Positions 63,295 through 64,000 of a stretch of DNA of 64,000 nt are shown here, piece by piece; positions within the stretch are counted from its first letter, which is position 1; every line of letters starts with the position of its first letter. The notes beneath the pieces were generated by a model. That model saw nothing but the letters and a program-made list of their open reading frames with translations. It was not told where the DNA came from and did not search any database. This stretch comes from Flavobacterium subsaxonicum WB 4.1-42 = DSM 21790. Its GTDB lineage: Bacteria; Bacteroidota; Bacteroidia; Flavobacteriales; Flavobacteriaceae. The DNA lies in the NCBI RefSeq assembly GCF_000422725.1, contig NZ_KE383909.1, forward strand, positions 1-64,000, in the 5' to 3' direction. The position numbers and the translations under genes are program-made.

Positions 63295-64000
63295 ATGCAA
63301 CGCGACGAACAAATTTTCGACCTTATCCTGGAAGAGCAGGACAGGCAGATACACGGCCTGGAACTAATTGCATCTGAAAACTTTGTAAGCGACCAGGTAA
63401 TGGAAGCTGCAGGGTCTGTACTAACCAATAAATATGCCGAAGGATACCCTGGTAAAAGGTACTACGGCGGGTGCGAAGTTGTAGATGTTATAGAGCAAAT
63501 TGCTATAGACAGGGCTAAAGCACTGTTCGGCGCAGAGTATGCTAACGTGCAGCCACACTCTGGCTCTCAGGCTAATGCTTCTGTTTTTCATGCGTGCCTG
63601 CAACCGGGCGATAAAATTTTAGGTTTCGACCTTTCGCATGGTGGCCACCTTACGCACGGTTCTCCGGTAAACTTTTCAGGAAGGCTTTACGTACCTACAT
63701 TTTATGGTGTAGATAGAGAAACAGGACGTTTAGATTACGATAAAATTCAGGAAATTGCTACTAAAGAGCAGCCTAAACTTATAATTGCAGGTGCATCTGC
63801 CTATTCCCGCGATATGGATTTTGCACGCTTTAGGGCTATTGCCGATAGTGTTGGTGCTTTATTGCTTGCCGATATCTCTCACCCTGCAGGCCTTATTGCC
63901 AAAGGTTTAATGAACGACCCTATTCCGCATTGCCACATTGTTACTACAACTACCCACAAAACCCTTAGGGGGCCAAGGGGCGGACTTATACTTATGGGTA
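63295..64000 (+). CDS. glyA: Serine hydroxymethyltransferase, 5' part
   Basis: PLP enzyme converting serine to glycine and transferring one carbon to tetrahydrofolate. The window holds the first 235 codons from ATG 63295; the 3' part runs past the end. [31 protein letters not shown], and [13 protein letters not shown] (the PLP Lys site) are exact family motifs. Divergent from fahA. Confidence 0.97.
   Translation, partial: MQRDEQIFDLILEEQDRQIHGLELIASENFVSDQVMEAAGSVLTNKYAEGYPGKRYYGGCEVVDVIEQIAIDRAKALFGAEYANVQPHSGSQANASVFHACLQPGDKILGFDLSHGGHLTHGSPVNFSGRLYVPTFYGVDRETGRLDYDKIQEIATKEQPKLIIAGASAYSRDMDFARFRAIADSVGALLLADISHPAGLIAKGLMNDPIPHCHIVTTTTHKTLRGPRGGLILMG

Noticed and set aside
1..64000. CRISPR array, tRNA or rRNA genes, IS elements
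   Set aside because: No regular short repeat-spacer pattern, no cloverleaf-like sequence, and no transposase reading frame was found.

Overview
The window looks like a chromosomal segment of a Bacteroidota bacterium, most likely a Flavobacteriaceae member close to Flavobacterium. Evidence: low-to-moderate G+C, promoters of the TTTG-N19-TAnnTTTG type, three giant secreted proteins with type IX secretion (T9SS) type A C-terminal signals, an N-acyl-ornithine carbamoyltransferase in place of an ordinary ArgF, a YtxJ bacillithiol-type protein, and many genes with typical flavobacterial partners. No rRNA, tRNA, phage, IS element or CRISPR array was seen.

Layout. 1-8.1 kb: small secreted and repair/redox genes (endonuclease III, two methionine sulfoxide reductases B, a hydrolase, an M48 lipoprotein protease, an Atg22-like MFS protein) and two paralogous surface-type lipoproteins. 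8.6-23.3 kb: three consecutive giant T9SS proteins (1173, 1869 and 1603 aa) built from FN3, Ig-like, GEVED and other modules, with in-frame DNA repeats and shared modules; each has its own terminator and AT-rich upstream region. 23.4-27.3 kb: glycosyltransferase, coaE and a two-component system. 27.3-37.2 kb (minus strand): acyl-ACP thioesterase, miaA, a K+ channel with zinc ribbon, an exonuclease/GIY-YIG fusion, a YggS protein, DUF1015, 3-hydroxybutyryl-CoA dehydrogenase, two paralogous membrane proteins, a DUF1016/YhcG remnant and a Gfo/Idh/MocA oxidoreductase. 37.3-50.3 kb: pcm, smpB, a phosphatase, a VF530 protein, an ABC ATPase/membrane-protein pair, small membrane proteins and lipoproteins, an epimerase, clpB, ytxJ, a TlpA-like lipoprotein and an unknown protein. 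50.4-59.1 kb: a complete minus-strand arginine operon (GNAT-argG-argC-argD-argF'-argB-argE-argH) preceded by a structured leader of about 320 nt with a 26-codon upstream ORF. 59.3-64 kb: MFS transporter, GT9 glycosyltransferase, fumarylacetoacetase and the 5' part of glyA.

The arginine genes form one pathway from glutamate to arginine through N-acylated intermediates (residue Ala90 of the carbamoyltransferase favours N-succinyl over N-acetyl). The giant T9SS proteins are probably exported surface or adhesive proteins. The most interesting unexplained items are the arginine leader with its apparently leaderless uORF, a recurring promoter arrangement that puts the predicted transcription start on the start codon, the modular T9SS trio, and several intergenic palindromic repeat families. 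All calls come from reading the sequence; no database search was run.
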